A stretch of 64,000 bases of DNA, from assembly GCA_009859145.1 (NCBI GenBank), contig VRVR01000010.1, forward strand, positions 345,698 to 409,697, written 5' to 3'. The stretch comes from Andalucia godoyi. Its lineage: Eukaryota > Discoba > Jakobea > Jakobida > Andaluciidae. A model generated the notes under the pieces. That model was given only the letters and a program-made list of their open reading frames with translations, searched no databases and was not told the origin of the DNA. This document shows positions 37,055 to 47,855 of the stretch, in pieces (positions within the stretch are counted from its first letter, which is position 1; the number at the start of each line of letters is the position of its first letter). The position numbers were made by a program, and so were the translations under genes.

Positions 37055-38413
37055 ATGCGTTTTCCCGCATTTTCGATTCTTCGAGAACTGCTGCGGCACA
37101 AGAGCTTGGGAAACTACCGGGTGCATTTATCAGACATCTGGATGACGCTTGTGGATTGGCTTCGGTGCCGGTCCCTGGTTCGTTTGAAGCATCTTCCGGT
37201 GTGCAAGAATCCTTCAACGGCCCTCCGAGGCACAACAAATGCATGCTCGATATACACGATCGAAGACGAACTTCGAGAATTCCGAACGGGAGTTCTGCTG
37301 AGGTTTCTGTCCTCGGGGGACCACATTCTGCTGTACAACATACAACATGGTTTCGTGCTGTTTACAGTGATGCGGCTTAATGGATGGGATCGACGATCCG
37401 ACGTGTGCTACCGCTTTCGTGCATTTCCGTTTTCTCACCAAACGGAACTCCTTTCGTTTTACGCATTGCACGTGTACGTGTACGAACCGGCTGATAATCC
37501 CGAGTTGCTGATTGCAGTCGGATTGACAGAATTTGGTGAATGCCATGTGACTGTGATCTACCGTGATGAAGAATCCATGCTCCCTTTGCAGTCATGTCAT
37601 TTCCACATACAAACTCTCCACAAACTCGATACCGTTTCGCAGTGGTGCTTTTTGCGGAAAAACCACCTGTTTCTTTGCTCGGGGGACGCTGTTTGGACAT
37701 TTGACATAGTTCCTATACAAAAAGAGATTGATGGACGCTCATTCTGGAGCACTGCCGACGAGATCGATAATGCTAGCCCGAATCCCGGCCCGGGAGCATT
37801 CATCGCTGAGCGACTAAGCTCGCGGTTGTCCATGTATTGGAATCCGTCCAATTCGGAGACCTTGTTTATTCGGAAGAACAGTGTATTTGATGTTGAGCGG
37901 GCAGTCCATTCGGTGCTTGACCGACTGACCACGGAAAAGCCAGAACTGTTTGCAGGCGCACAGGTTGAAGACTACTTCATGTCCGTGGTTTCGTCCTCTG
38001 ATGACGACGACGTATTGTCGTATGTGCGTCAAGGATACGCAAGCACCCGTGAAGACTCTTTCGTGGAGGAGACAGTGGGCCACGCAGCCCAAGTAATTTC
38101 AGTGATTGGACTGCGATTGACCATTCAGGTTGTTGTTGGTGTCGTCTGTGTCGCACCAGCCGGCGAAGGTGCTGTGCAATTTCCGCGCATCTTCGGCCCT
38201 TTCCTTTCCAGGGGGTCTGTCACGGAGTGCCAAGAGTTCTCGCAGAAACTCTCCCAGCTTATATTGGTCCAGTCCGGTTATGGAAGCAAAAGCGATCATA
38301 ACGCGCTGAATGTCCCCGTTCTGACGAACGACGCGATTTTCGGACACGAATCTCTGAGCTGCTTCGTCCACCCAAGTTCCTGGTTCCTGGTGGAGGGATT
38401 TGGTGCAAAATGA
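37055..38413 (+). CDS. Unknown propeller-like protein (distant DET1/DCAF15-like appearance)
   Basis: The protein is 452 residues from the ATG at 37055. Its beta-strand-rich text has repeated aromatic/His pairs: 'LLRFLSSGDHILLYNIQHG', 'ELLSFYALHVYVYEPADNPE', 'CHFHIQTLHKLDTVSQW' and 'NHLFLCSGDAVWTFDIV'. This style resembles DET1/DCAF15 beta-propellers of CUL4 ligases, but no motif is decisive. An acidic 'SSSDDDDVLSYVRQG' linker precedes a C-terminal hydrophobic domain. Its stop is only 24 bases from the CFAP65 stop on the other strand, so the two 3' UTRs must overlap. Confidence 0.65.
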   Translation: MRFPAFSILRELLRHKSLGNYRVHLSDIWMTLVDWLRCRSLVRLKHLPVCKNPSTALRGTTNACSIYTIEDELREFRTGVLLRFLSSGDHILLYNIQHGFVLFTVMRLNGWDRRSDVCYRFRAFPFSHQTELLSFYALHVYVYEPADNPELLIAVGLTEFGECHVTVIYRDEESMLPLQSCHFHIQTLHKLDTVSQWCFLRKNHLFLCSGDAVWTFDIVPIQKEIDGRSFWSTADEIDNASPNPGPGAFIAERLSSRLSMYWNPSNSETLFIRKNSVFDVERAVHSVLDRLTTEKPELFAGAQVEDYFMSVVSSSDDDDVLSYVRQGYASTREDSFVEETVGHAAQVISVIGLRLTIQVVVGVVCVAPAGEGAVQFPRIFGPFLSRGSVTECQEFSQKLSQLILVQSGYGSKSDHNALNVPVLTNDAIFGHESLSCFVHPSSWFLVEGFGAK

Positions 38414-38437
38414 AATTCAGGGGATCCAGAACCATTT

Positions 38438-41400
38438 TTAAACATTATTAGGTACCCGAATGCGACGGGGAACTGTAAAAACATCCGCCTTACCTTCAAT
38501 GGCGTCCATGAGAAGTTCTGTCAACGTCTCTTCCAAAACAGACTCAATAAACCCGTCCTGGCCTTTCAAGGATTGTCTCTGACGATCAGATTCCAGCACG
38601 GTCTCCTCCGAAACCACGGAAACGCTGCGCTCGGATTTTTGGCGAACAATATCCGCAAACAATGGAATATCCGAAGCAGGAGGAAGGGCTGCAGAGAGCG
38701 ACCCAATCGCGTGCAGAGTATCAGAAAACGCAGGGTCCAACATGACGCTGCCAAGAACGTCTTCCAATACGTTCCCAATTACCCGAACATCGCGATCCTG
38801 TAATGACGATCCAAGTGGGAGATTCGCGGGTTCAGCGTATCGACGATGGGACGACTTTGCAGGCCGAATTTCAAGCCTAACTGTCAAAGCGGCTTTGTAC
38901 ATCACATCTGCATCCTCCTGATCTTCTTGGTCATTGAAAATAGACGTCCGTCCAGAAACAACCGACGAAGTCTCGTCAATTGAATCAGCAACAGAAAACG
39001 AACGTTCCGAAACGGTCCCTGGAACCCCGCGTCTCGCGACCGAAGTGGTGGCAGAGCTCCTCTCGGAGACGGATCGACGATCAAACTCCTCCAGCTTGTC
39101 GTGCTGTTCGAGGCCCGTTGTCATCGCAAACCTCGCCTTGGAAGTCACTGTCAAATTGTCCACCACTGATTTGCGTTTTTTCGAGCGCAGCTTGTTCTTG
39201 CGTCTCGCCTCGGTTTTTCTTTCCGCTTCGTTTTCGTCTTCATCGTCGTCTGCTTCCGCTTCTTTCTCCAATTCTAATCGTCGCGTGTAGTTCTCCACGT
39301 CAAGCATGAGATCCCAGACTCCAGTTTGTGGAATCGCACCGGAATTCAAGATGATTCCAAAGGCAGCGCTTTCGTGCGGCGGCACAAAAGTCTCTGGTGG
39401 ATCCAAGGCAAACACCTCATCACCTCGTGAGGCATCATCCACAAACGACGAGCTGATTCGATAGGTAAATGAGCTGGTGTTTCGGACACAAACAAGACGC
39501 CGTTCTTTTGCGAATGTTTCGCAATCGAAAATACTCAGGCGGGGAGCAAAAACAAGGGGCTGCGATTCAACCGCGATTTCCTGGAGGACAGGGATGGATA
39601 AGCGACTGTAAAACTCGGCACAAGAGCCAGCGGAGGCCGGAAGGAGGCCTTCCGAGTGGAAGGCAACTCGGTACTCATCCAACACTTTGTCCGCTGTCAG
39701 CAACTGCAAAACGACTGGAAACGAATACCGCTTCGCTTCAAGAGGCTGGAAGACCCATCTGGTCATGACATGGCTGCAGGGGCCCAGCAAAAGATCGGAA
39801 TCCAAGCAACGCAACACTTCAAATCCGTATTCCTCGCCTTGTGCACACAGAATTCGGAAGGTGACCGTTTCATCGGTCGGGTTATCCACTCTCCAGTACT
39901 GTACAGGTGGTGAACGGTCGCCGATGAGAACAGGACACATTCTGTGCTGCGGATGCACAAACAAACACCGCTGGAGAGGCAGCAACGTTCGACCACGAAG
40001 GTTCATGACAATTCTCTTCCCTTTGCGGATATTCAACAACACAGGCAATTCGTGAACAGTTATATTCTGCCGTGGAGCAAGAGAGAACGCATACTCCAAC
40101 TTGATCTCAACGCTGTTGCCCGGACTGAGAACACCGCTTCGCGGGGAAATATGTATGATCTTGTCATCCACAAGCTGCCGATACAAGAGATCACGCTCTG
40201 TCAATTCCTCCTTGTCAGCCCATTGCTCAACTTCCACATCGCTGTCCGTTGGGAGACGGAATTCAAAGGGTGCGCTCACCAACCCGCAGTTCTTGACCTT
40301 CCAGACAATCGTGTGAGCAGTGGCATTCAATGCAGCAGTTCCGAGATCGACATCAAACGACTCCAAGGTTTCGACGACCTTTTGGAACGGCAGAGTGCCG
40401 TCAACAGTATACTCGCAGTGCTGTACCGCCGATGCCAACACATCATTCATCACCGCAGCAGACGTGTTTTCCCAGATTCTCTGCGTGGATGGCTCGCGGT
40501 TCGAGAAAACATCGCATATTTGCAAAAGTGGATGCTCACCCGTGGCTGACACGGATCCCCTTAATTCCGAATCAAATTTCCCTTCTCGTCCCACTTCACA
40601 GACAAAGCCCAAGTGATTTGGGCCCCGAGTGGAAGGCCGTAGTATGACGTATACGGTCTTCGAAGACCGGGCGGGAATAGTTCCCTCTGCTTCCGAAAAG
40701 AAAAGACCAGTTGGGCGATTCTTGTAATCGCGGTGCTGCGGCTGATCCACAGAGGTAAATCGGAAGCGCATTGGACAATCGGCATGGTTCAGCATCGTCA
40801 AAGGCCGCTTCGACTTCGCTCCTAACAAACATGGCCCAAACTCAAGAGACTGTGGCTCCAGCGACACGACACCAAAGGATGAGGTACCGGAAATGCGCAA
40901 CTCTTCTCGATTGCAGAGGATTGCCAGTTCTTCCGTCGTTTCCGGTTCAGAAGGTCTAAATATGACATCGACAGAAACGGAGTCCCGTCCCATGATCTTG
41001 CCTTCTGCAGGAACGACAGTAATGATGTTTCTCGAACGACTGGGAAACTTCCATGAAAACGTGGAAGGTACGCATGAAACATTGAACACACGCAAGCTTC
41101 GTTTTGCAGTCGCGCCAACAAACGTTGGCGGGAAAATGAGAGAATTCTTTTCCAGGGTAATTTCTTGGGGGGAGACAATGCCGATCAAGGAGATCACACG
41201 TCGATGCTGTGCATTCAGAAGCAACTCAAGAGTGCCTTTCCTGATCATTCCCAGGCTGTCCGATTTCGAAGGGTTAAACATTACTGGGACCAAAAAGCGG
41301 CTGTTGCCAAGTACCAGACCCCCCTGCGTACTCACTCTGAATTCGCTAGAATTTGATGCTATCGTTGCAGTGAACTGGCAAGGAGTCGATATCGAATTCT

Positions 41401-43384
41401 CTAACACGACCACGTGCATCTTGTGACCTGCCCTTTCTAATGGAGCAAACACCACTTCTGATGGATTGATTTTGAGGGAAGGAGGCATTCGCTCCGAACC
41501 AGCAGGGAAGGTGTCGCCCACAGCTGCGAGACGGATGCACCATGGGGGAACCAGCGTCTTGTCTGTCACCAGCCGGAAGGACCTATTGACCTTCCACGAT
41601 GCATAGCATTCAAGCTCATGCGCAAAATACTGTGTATCAAACTCGGGACGGAAATAAACTCGGAATGTCACAGACCCGTGTGGGGGAAGGTCCGCTTGCG
41701 GAGGTTGAACGTCAAACACTGGGCGCCCACTTCTTGCGTCGCGAGGACATACCCATGTCAGCTGCAATTTCCCATCTGCTTTGGATTCCACAGTCACACT
41801 TTTGCTCGAGGAGGTGGCAGAAAATCGCGAAACAGATCCAAACGAAAGACACGTGCCGTTTTCTGTCTTCACACGGACCGGGGTCGGGGCGAAGCCAAAC
41901 AACTCGTCGATTGCCTGCACATTACTTTCGTTGTCAAATACAGGTTCATCCTTGGGGCCTTGGAGTTGTTCCAGTTGTTGTGGCAACAAAAGCGCCTTGT
42001 CAACATTAGAACCCCGCGAGCGGTATGCACTGACGTGCTTCATCAACAGCGGAAGCGGCCTGTTCTCAGGGTCGAATGACGTGCCAACGAGATCCACGTA
42101 CAGCGGATCCGCGCACCCGAAGAACGACACAAAAACTCGGCGATAGAAGTTCACAGGCACCAGAGGCGTAAATGCGAAACTGACAGACACCTGGCTCAAA
42201 GGAGAAATGACGCCACTTGAGGGCGTGGCAAGAAAAGAACCACTTTCTTCATAGCAATCCAGACTGAAAGCAACCGGAATCTCGCCATCATTTTTCAAAT
42301 GAACAACTTTCACCTTTCTCTCATTCAATGGCACGTCTCCAAACGAAAGATGATCTGGAGACAGGGATACGCAGGGAGGAACAGCTTGGCCGACAAGAGA
42401 CAGCTCAACAGTCGCAGGCGGGTTCTCATCGAACGGAGGAGTAATCACGCGAAAAGATGCAGAAGATCGAGTTGTTGGATTGACAGGAGTGAAAAATGCT
42501 TTGAACGTCATTACCGAGTCTGGAGGAATCTGTCCAACGGCAGGCTCGAAGCGGAAAACAGAATCAACTCCAGGAGCAGGACAGCCTCGTGAAATAGGAA
42601 GTATTCTGAAATCTGCATTGACCAAAGAATGATTCCGAATGTTAAACATGTACTCCTTTGTCTGAAATGGCAAGACATCTCCAAAGTCGATTCGCTCGAC
42701 AGATGCTTTCAGAAACGGATACTTCGAAATTGCCGACACCCGCAGAGTTCTTGTGAAAAATTCTCCTTTGGACTGGAATCCAATGTGAAACGTGCGCAGC
42801 AACACCGAGGCATCCTTCGGAAGGAGCGAGACGGTGATTACACTGGAATTTCCAGGAGCTATTCCTGTCTTCTTTGGAGACACATCAAAATCTGTATTTC
42901 CATCTACGCGATCGGAGAACTGGAAAGTTAGTGGTTTCTCACCAGTGTTTGTTAACTTGATCGATCGTTTTGATACCACATGCACCGGGCAGAGTCCAAA
43001 ATCAAGAGCGCCATCCAGAGACACATCCATCTTTGGCAAAGTTGCGCGAACCCTTACAAAAAAGGAGCCGCGAGGACACTGGAACTCGATGAGATCGATG
43101 TACTCGTCTTCTTCAATAGGGCGGAACGAAACGGAAACCACCGACTCCATTCCAGCAGCAAGAGGAATTGGTTCGGGGAATCTGAGGAAGAAGAACTTGG
43201 TATCAGGAAGCACGTATTTGATCGTTTGGGTCTTTTTCGAAACATTTTTCAACGACAATGGTAGTGTGTAGTCACCGCCAGGAACCCATCCCTCCCAATG
43301 CAGCTCATCAGGGCAATCAAAACCGTACTTTCTCTTTCGCTCATCACGAGACAAGACTACACGCTCGCTGTCTGGAACCACCAT
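38438..43384 (-). CDS. CFAP65: CFAP65 (CCDC108) homologue, axonemal central-pair protein
   Basis: The protein is 1648 residues in one exon from the ATG at 43384. The N-terminus 'ELHWEGWVPGGDYTLPLSLK', 'TIKYVLPDTKFFFLRFPEP', 'FRPIEEDEYIDLIEFQCPRG' and 'VRATLPKMDVSLDGALDFG' closely follows animal and algal CFAP65. The body is a string of about 10 ASH/MSP-type immunoglobulin-like modules, recognisable by repeated 'xFGxVxL...K' and 'G.I.P.S...V.F.P' motifs. The last ~300 residues hold an acidic/basic linker (EDDDEDENEAERK) and Ser/Arg-rich disorder. CFAP65 is a central apparatus (C2) protein needed for motile flagella, so the organism makes motile cilia. Somewhat shorter than animal CFAP65 (about 1900). 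Confidence 0.92.
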   Translation of the reverse strand: MVVPDSERVVLSRDERKRKYGFDCPDELHWEGWVPGGDYTLPLSLKNVSKKTQTIKYVLPDTKFFFLRFPEPIPLAAGMESVVSVSFRPIEEDEYIDLIEFQCPRGSFFVRVRATLPKMDVSLDGALDFGLCPVHVVSKRSIKLTNTGEKPLTFQFSDRVDGNTDFDVSPKKTGIAPGNSSVITVSLLPKDASVLLRTFHIGFQSKGEFFTRTLRVSAISKYPFLKASVERIDFGDVLPFQTKEYMFNIRNHSLVNADFRILPISRGCPAPGVDSVFRFEPAVGQIPPDSVMTFKAFFTPVNPTTRSSASFRVITPPFDENPPATVELSLVGQAVPPCVSLSPDHLSFGDVPLNERKVKVVHLKNDGEIPVAFSLDCYEESGSFLATPSSGVISPLSQVSVSFAFTPLVPVNFYRRVFVSFFGCADPLYVDLVGTSFDPENRPLPLLMKHVSAYRSRGSNVDKALLLPQQLEQLQGPKDEPVFDNESNVQAIDELFGFAPTPVRVKTENGTCLSFGSVSRFSATSSSKSVTVESKADGKLQLTWVCPRDARSGRPVFDVQPPQADLPPHGSVTFRVYFRPEFDTQYFAHELECYASWKVNRSFRLVTDKTLVPPWCIRLAAVGDTFPAGSERMPPSLKINPSEVVFAPLERAGHKMHVVVLENSISTPCQFTATIASNSSEFRVSTQGGLVLGNSRFLVPVMFNPSKSDSLGMIRKGTLELLLNAQHRRVISLIGIVSPQEITLEKNSLIFPPTFVGATAKRSLRVFNVSCVPSTFSWKFPSRSRNIITVVPAEGKIMGRDSVSVDVIFRPSEPETTEELAILCNREELRISGTSSFGVVSLEPQSLEFGPCLLGAKSKRPLTMLNHADCPMRFRFTSVDQPQHRDYKNRPTGLFFSEAEGTIPARSSKTVYVILRPSTRGPNHLGFVCEVGREGKFDSELRGSVSATGEHPLLQICDVFSNREPSTQRIWENTSAAVMNDVLASAVQHCEYTVDGTLPFQKVVETLESFDVDLGTAALNATAHTIVWKVKNCGLVSAPFEFRLPTDSDVEVEQWADKEELTERDLLYRQLVDDKIIHISPRSGVLSPGNSVEIKLEYAFSLAPRQNITVHELPVLLNIRKGKRIVMNLRGRTLLPLQRCLFVHPQHRMCPVLIGDRSPPVQYWRVDNPTDETVTFRILCAQGEEYGFEVLRCLDSDLLLGPCSHVMTRWVFQPLEAKRYSFPVVLQLLTADKVLDEYRVAFHSEGLLPASAGSCAEFYSRLSIPVLQEIAVESQPLVFAPRLSIFDCETFAKERRLVCVRNTSSFTYRISSSFVDDASRGDEVFALDPPETFVPPHESAAFGIILNSGAIPQTGVWDLMLDVENYTRRLELEKEAEADDDEDENEAERKTEARRKNKLRSKKRKSVVDNLTVTSKARFAMTTGLEQHDKLEEFDRRSVSERSSATTSVARRGVPGTVSERSFSVADSIDETSSVVSGRTSIFNDQEDQEDADVMYKAALTVRLEIRPAKSSHRRYAEPANLPLGSSLQDRDVRVIGNVLEDVLGSVMLDPAFSDTLHAIGSLSAALPPASDIPLFADIVRQKSERSVSVVSEETVLESDRQRQSLKGQDGFIESVLEETLTELLMDAIEGKADVFTVPRRIRVPNNV

Positions 43385-43815
43385 TATGGACTATGAAAAC
43401 ATGCACAGAAAAAAGGGAACGATACGAAAGTACGCAAAGCACAAGGAGAAACAAGCGCAAGTTAAAACAGAGAGGAAAAAAATAATAGATAAATAAAAAG
43501 GAGAGAAACAGAAACAAGTAACTCACGGCCAGACTCGGTAGAATTTTGACAGGAACGATAAAAGAGAGTAAGAAGAGAAAGAAAGGTGGGGAAAAACGGC
43601 GGTTTTAGGAAACGGTGATGCACGTTTGGTGTTGCAGCATAGACATCTCATCAAGTTTCCTGTCTGCGGGGAAAACGCTGAACAGCAGGAATCTCCAGCC
43701 TTTTGGCTTCTGGGCGTGTGTCCTCCTGTTCCCCCTTCTCTTCCCCCTCCTTCTCCCCCTTCTTCTTCTCTGCTTTCCTGGTTTCCAAATAGCGGTGGGA
43801 ATTGAGTTGCGAAAG
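43385..43815. other. Divergent promoter, CFAP65 / VPS8
   Basis: A 431-base spacer between two ATGs. The VPS8 frame remains open upstream to 43615 (with ATG at 43618) but encodes a Leu/Phe/Pro-rich string that looks like pyrimidine-rich leader. Confidence 0.5.
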
Positions 43816-46800
43816 ATGGCAAGTGTGCCAATGAAGATTGATTACTTGGAGTCGCTGTCTGGTCACGCGGCTTCCAAACTGTCTGGGAGACCGACATGTA
43901 TATATCCCGTGTCAGATCTGGTCTTTGTTGGGTCGGCATTCGGGTGTGTGTTGGCGTATGCATTGGTCGAAGACTGCAGTGTGTGCACATACGGAGACTT
44001 GGTTCCGGACCGTGCACTGGTACATGGGCCTGTAACTGCGATTGAGATTTCCGTGACTGGTGTTCGAAGGGCGTCTGCAGACTCGTCTGTTTTCGCAAAG
44101 TATGCTTCTGCTGCGTGGTTTAAGGACAACGATTCACAGCTGTTGGTGGCTTTTGAGAACCGGACAATCTCCTTCTTCGATCTCCATACTCGTGTATTTC
44201 TACGTAGCGTGTCGGTCACAACGCTGCCCGGGAGAATTACGGGAATGAAATGGGCGTCCGAAGAGAATCTGGTGGTCGCGACGGCCTTTGGTGTTGCAAA
44301 AGTGCCAATCAGCACGAAGACCTCTGGAGTCTCCAGTGTCTTCAGTGCTCTTTCAAAAACAAACGAAAGCATCATTTTGTTTTCTTTGGGCGAGGAATGC
44401 AAGAATACGGATCTGGTTGGTTTGCACGGGTCGGATTACATGTCATTCGCGTACAAGACGAGATCGGAAGTTGGGGTTGTGTTGCTGAAATCTCCGTCAC
44501 GGCCTTGTTTCCGCCATATCATGAATACCCCTGGTGCGCTGCAATACTGTGTGTTTGATAGTCCGGCAGAGCATTGTTGCTACGTGTGCGTCTGGGACGG
44601 AGATCGTCTTGTGTTTCGCAGCACTTCCGATCCTCCCGTGAAGCCCGTTGAAGAATATGCGATCGACCCTAGTCTGCGAAAGTTCACCCCTTCATGCATT
44701 CGATTCGTGTCTGCCTCCAGAGTGATAGTTATCGGAGGCTCTTCTCGGATTGCAGTCTTCGATCGAGAAAAACAAACATGGAGCTGCGTCGTGTGCCCAT
44801 TCGATCTTACGTCATCCGTCGTCAGTGTTTCCTCCTCGGTTCCACGAGTGTTGCTGAATCACGAACAAGAATTTTATGCAGTCAGAAGCACATCTTCAAT
44901 GGATCGAATGGACGACATACTGCTGAGAGGCGATTTCCGGGGATTCATGAAGGAGGTCAGCCGTGTGCTGAGTCTGTTGTCACCGAGTTCGAAGAACGCA
45001 CTTTCATCTTCCTTGTTTTCGAAAGTAGCGACAGTCATCAACTCCGTTGCATCGTCTCCTGCTCTCGAAGAGTCTGTGTTTCTGGCATTGCTTTCTGACG
45101 CCCCCATTCAAGCCTTGAAATCCATGTCTGTGGATGGTGTGATCAGCATTTGCAAATCAAAATGCTTTTTCAAGTGCGTTTTCTTCTTGCAGCTGTTGGT
45201 TTTGGAACAGCCGGTGAAAGCGCTAGATTTCCTATTGGAGGAAGCATTTTTATCCACCGAACGAGACCAGTTTGTGTATGGAATTCCCTACGTCAATCGC
45301 TGGTATCGCGAAAGCACAGATCGCAATTCAAAAGTTAGCTTCACGGAGGCGGTCTTCTATGCAGACATTCTTCCCATCGTGGGTCGGCATCCATATCCTC
45401 GTCTTCGAACCTTGTTTTCGATCTCTGTTTCTGAGACGACAGCTCTGATGACGACCATGTTTGACGACGAATCCGAGTCGTCTCCGTTTCGAAAGAAGAA
45501 GAAGCTGCGTTTCGAAGATGATGATGCAAATCCAGCAGATTTTGTGTGCATCTCGAGGAAAGTCATCTACGATGCGCTGCTTTGCTTGCAAGACCTGGCG
45601 GATCCGCGGCTCACCGATGAAGTTGCTCTGCTGTATTCCAGGATATTGCGATCGTCATCTGTTTCAGATTGGGTTGTTCCAACTGCTCAGCTGTTTGGAG
45701 CGTTTCATCTCGTGGCCAAACTGCAGTCTCTGAATCTCTCCAGCCGGGAAGAGCTGCTAAGGGGAATATTGGTCAACGTTCCGACGCCGGATTTGGCGTT
45801 TGAAAGATTTGCGGACGTGTCAAGAGCGTGCGGTTGTGATTTTGTTGCGTTTGAGATTCTTCGTGCTGAGAAGCGCTTCCTGGACTGCCTGCATCTCTGT
45901 TTTGATTCTCCAGATGAACGGCTGCGCCAAGGATTGTTTGACTTTATTTCTGCATCAATGGATGCAGTTCCGGCAGGCTCCTCGCGTGAATTTCTTGGTG
46001 CAGTGCGGACGTATCTGCCGAGGATGATTGCCACGGATGCTGCGGGGACAATGAAAATAATCATCAACTTTCTTTCTTCCGACGCTGCAGCGATTCTTCG
46101 TGATCTGGAGCCGTATCCAGAGTTGCTGTACAAGTTTCTTCGAGAAGTCTTTTCCTATTCCCTCACCGCCGATGCATCGATTTTTGGTGGTCGCGAAGAT
46201 GCACTGCAGTTTGTCAAGCAAAATCTTGCAGAAAATACGGATACCGTAGAGTTGTATGTTGAGCTTTTGTGCAAGTTCGACCCGGATTTTGTGTATCCGT
46301 TTTTGTCGAGAACGGATCGATATCACCTTGACCGTTGTCTTGCGATATGTGAGAAGTATGCGGTTGTGGACGCCGTGGCATTTTTGTTGGAGAAAACAGG
46401 GGACGTTCATCGATCCGTCAAAATGGTGTGTGCGGAGTTGTCAAAGTTCTTATTTAATCCATTCAAGGATTTTGTTGCTTTGGCAGATGACTCCAAGCTT
46501 TGTGTCGATGGCTCTCTTGTTGCTCGTTTCCGCCAGGTTGCGATTGCAACGGCTGAAAGAGCAATTGGCGTTCTTTCTGAGGAAGATGTTCAATTTTTGT
46601 GGTTCACTCTTCTCAATGTCTTCACTTCGTCGCCGAGCACGCTTTCTGATCTAGTTGGCACTTTTGGCGATGCAGAGTCGTTTGCAGGGCTGAAGTCCGA
46701 TGTTTCCGCTACAGAAGCTGAAGAAAAAGCGATTGAAAGTCAGCTGGAATATCTGAAACAGGAACTGGCGTCGGATCCCTCGGATGGCATCCGAGAAGAA

Positions 46801-47562
46801 TTCAAGAACACTGCGTACGATCTGAAGAACTGCCGAAGTCAGCTGCGACGACTTCGTGAGCAAGTCAAGAAGTTTATTGTGTTAACGGCTTCCAAGTTTG
46901 ACCGCCTCAAAGAACTGGAAGAGCAGTTTCATGTCGTCGTCGCTGAGTCCATTCAGGTTGTTATGAATGCGATGGTACTCCGTGTTCCGATGGCGACGGT
47001 TATTTCAAAGATCGTTTCTGAACATGGGAATGATTCTTTGGGGCTGTTCCGGAATACATTGTCCTTCATGTTGGAAAACTACCGGTTTGAGAGCTCTTTG
47101 ATGGGCACGGTAGCACGTCTCATGAAGAGCGATTCCTATCGTTTAGGGCAAGGGTATTTGGGCTTCGTCAAGCAACGGCTGCCGGAGGCGCAAGTAGAGC
47201 GTCCTGATGCAGCAGCTGCAAGTAGCACACCCGCCAACCCGGCTCCTCGTTCGTCGAAAGCACGCGGGGAAGCTGCCTCCAAGAATCCTGTTTTGACCGC
47301 TATCGCGCCCACGAGTGTTGATGCCTGCAAACGATGGAGTAGGCTGTCCAACAGCAGCAACATTACGAAGCGCCGGTTTGTGGATCTCCTGAACGAACTG
47401 ATTGTCGCAGCAGCGACATCGATCACGACGACCGGCACTGCGTTGCTGCCTCCTCCTGGTGGATATCCGAAAATTGACTATCATGGTGACATCAATCCAA
47501 ATTTCGTGGAGGATGTTGACGTGTCGGATGCCTTGGACGAATATTGGACGTTGCAAGTGTAA
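43816..47562 (+). CDS. VPS8: VPS8, CORVET tethering complex subunit
   Basis: The protein is 1248 residues from the ATG at 43816 (MASVPMKIDYLES); an in-frame ATG at 43618 would add 66 implausible residues. The N-terminal beta-propeller (about 20-340) is followed by an alpha-solenoid. The clathrin-type repeat near 805-875 is diagnostic: 'DTVELYVELLCKFDPDFVYP', 'LDRCLAICEKYAVVDAVAFL' and 'LEKTGDVHRSVKM' match the VPS8 family closely. VPS8 links CORVET to early-endosomal Rab5/Vps21. Odd: the protein ends about 180 residues after a Pro/Ala/Ser linker, and no C-terminal RING-H2 finger (C-x2-C...) is present, unlike yeast and human VPS8. Confidence 0.88.
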   Translation: MASVPMKIDYLESLSGHAASKLSGRPTCIYPVSDLVFVGSAFGCVLAYALVEDCSVCTYGDLVPDRALVHGPVTAIEISVTGVRRASADSSVFAKYASAAWFKDNDSQLLVAFENRTISFFDLHTRVFLRSVSVTTLPGRITGMKWASEENLVVATAFGVAKVPISTKTSGVSSVFSALSKTNESIILFSLGEECKNTDLVGLHGSDYMSFAYKTRSEVGVVLLKSPSRPCFRHIMNTPGALQYCVFDSPAEHCCYVCVWDGDRLVFRSTSDPPVKPVEEYAIDPSLRKFTPSCIRFVSASRVIVIGGSSRIAVFDREKQTWSCVVCPFDLTSSVVSVSSSVPRVLLNHEQEFYAVRSTSSMDRMDDILLRGDFRGFMKEVSRVLSLLSPSSKNALSSSLFSKVATVINSVASSPALEESVFLALLSDAPIQALKSMSVDGVISICKSKCFFKCVFFLQLLVLEQPVKALDFLLEEAFLSTERDQFVYGIPYVNRWYRESTDRNSKVSFTEAVFYADILPIVGRHPYPRLRTLFSISVSETTALMTTMFDDESESSPFRKKKKLRFEDDDANPADFVCISRKVIYDALLCLQDLADPRLTDEVALLYSRILRSSSVSDWVVPTAQLFGAFHLVAKLQSLNLSSREELLRGILVNVPTPDLAFERFADVSRACGCDFVAFEILRAEKRFLDCLHLCFDSPDERLRQGLFDFISASMDAVPAGSSREFLGAVRTYLPRMIATDAAGTMKIIINFLSSDAAAILRDLEPYPELLYKFLREVFSYSLTADASIFGGREDALQFVKQNLAENTDTVELYVELLCKFDPDFVYPFLSRTDRYHLDRCLAICEKYAVVDAVAFLLEKTGDVHRSVKMVCAELSKFLFNPFKDFVALADDSKLCVDGSLVARFRQVAIATAERAIGVLSEEDVQFLWFTLLNVFTSSPSTLSDLVGTFGDAESFAGLKSDVSATEAEEKAIESQLEYLKQELASDPSDGIREEFKNTAYDLKNCRSQLRRLREQVKKFIVLTASKFDRLKELEEQFHVVVAESIQVVMNAMVLRVPMATVISKIVSEHGNDSLGLFRNTLSFMLENYRFESSLMGTVARLMKSDSYRLGQGYLGFVKQRLPEAQVERPDAAAASSTPANPAPRSSKARGEAASKNPVLTAIAPTSVDACKRWSRLSNSSNITKRRFVDLLNELIVAAATSITTTGTALLPPPGGYPKIDYHGDINPNFVEDVDVSDALDEYWTLQV

Positions 47563-47855
47563 ATATTTTATTATGATTATGATTAGGACTGGTTTTCACA
47601 TGGTTTGTTCCTTGTTGAGGCTGATTATTCTTTTCTTTTCTTTTTCTTGCGATGTCTTAGCATCTCTGCTGCCGCAGCTACTGCGAGCAAACAACGATTG
47701 ATGACGACTGGCGTATGATGCAGGAAATAACAAGCCTGGCATTGCTTACAAAGCACGGCGGAGCGAAAATAAATATCAAATAATAATAATAATAATAATA
47801 AATAATATAAATATAAAACAACGCAGAATCGCACACGTACAGAACAAATCAGATT
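47563..47855. other. Convergent 3' region
   Basis: AT-rich, with an AATAATAATAATAAT tract (47778-47800) and polyadenylation-like signals for both flanking genes. Confidence 0.5.

Noticed and set aside
43618-43815. N-terminal extension of VPS8 with a membrane-like Leu/Phe run
   Set aside because: Pyrimidine-rich leader translated by chance; VPS8 proteins are soluble and homology starts near 43816.
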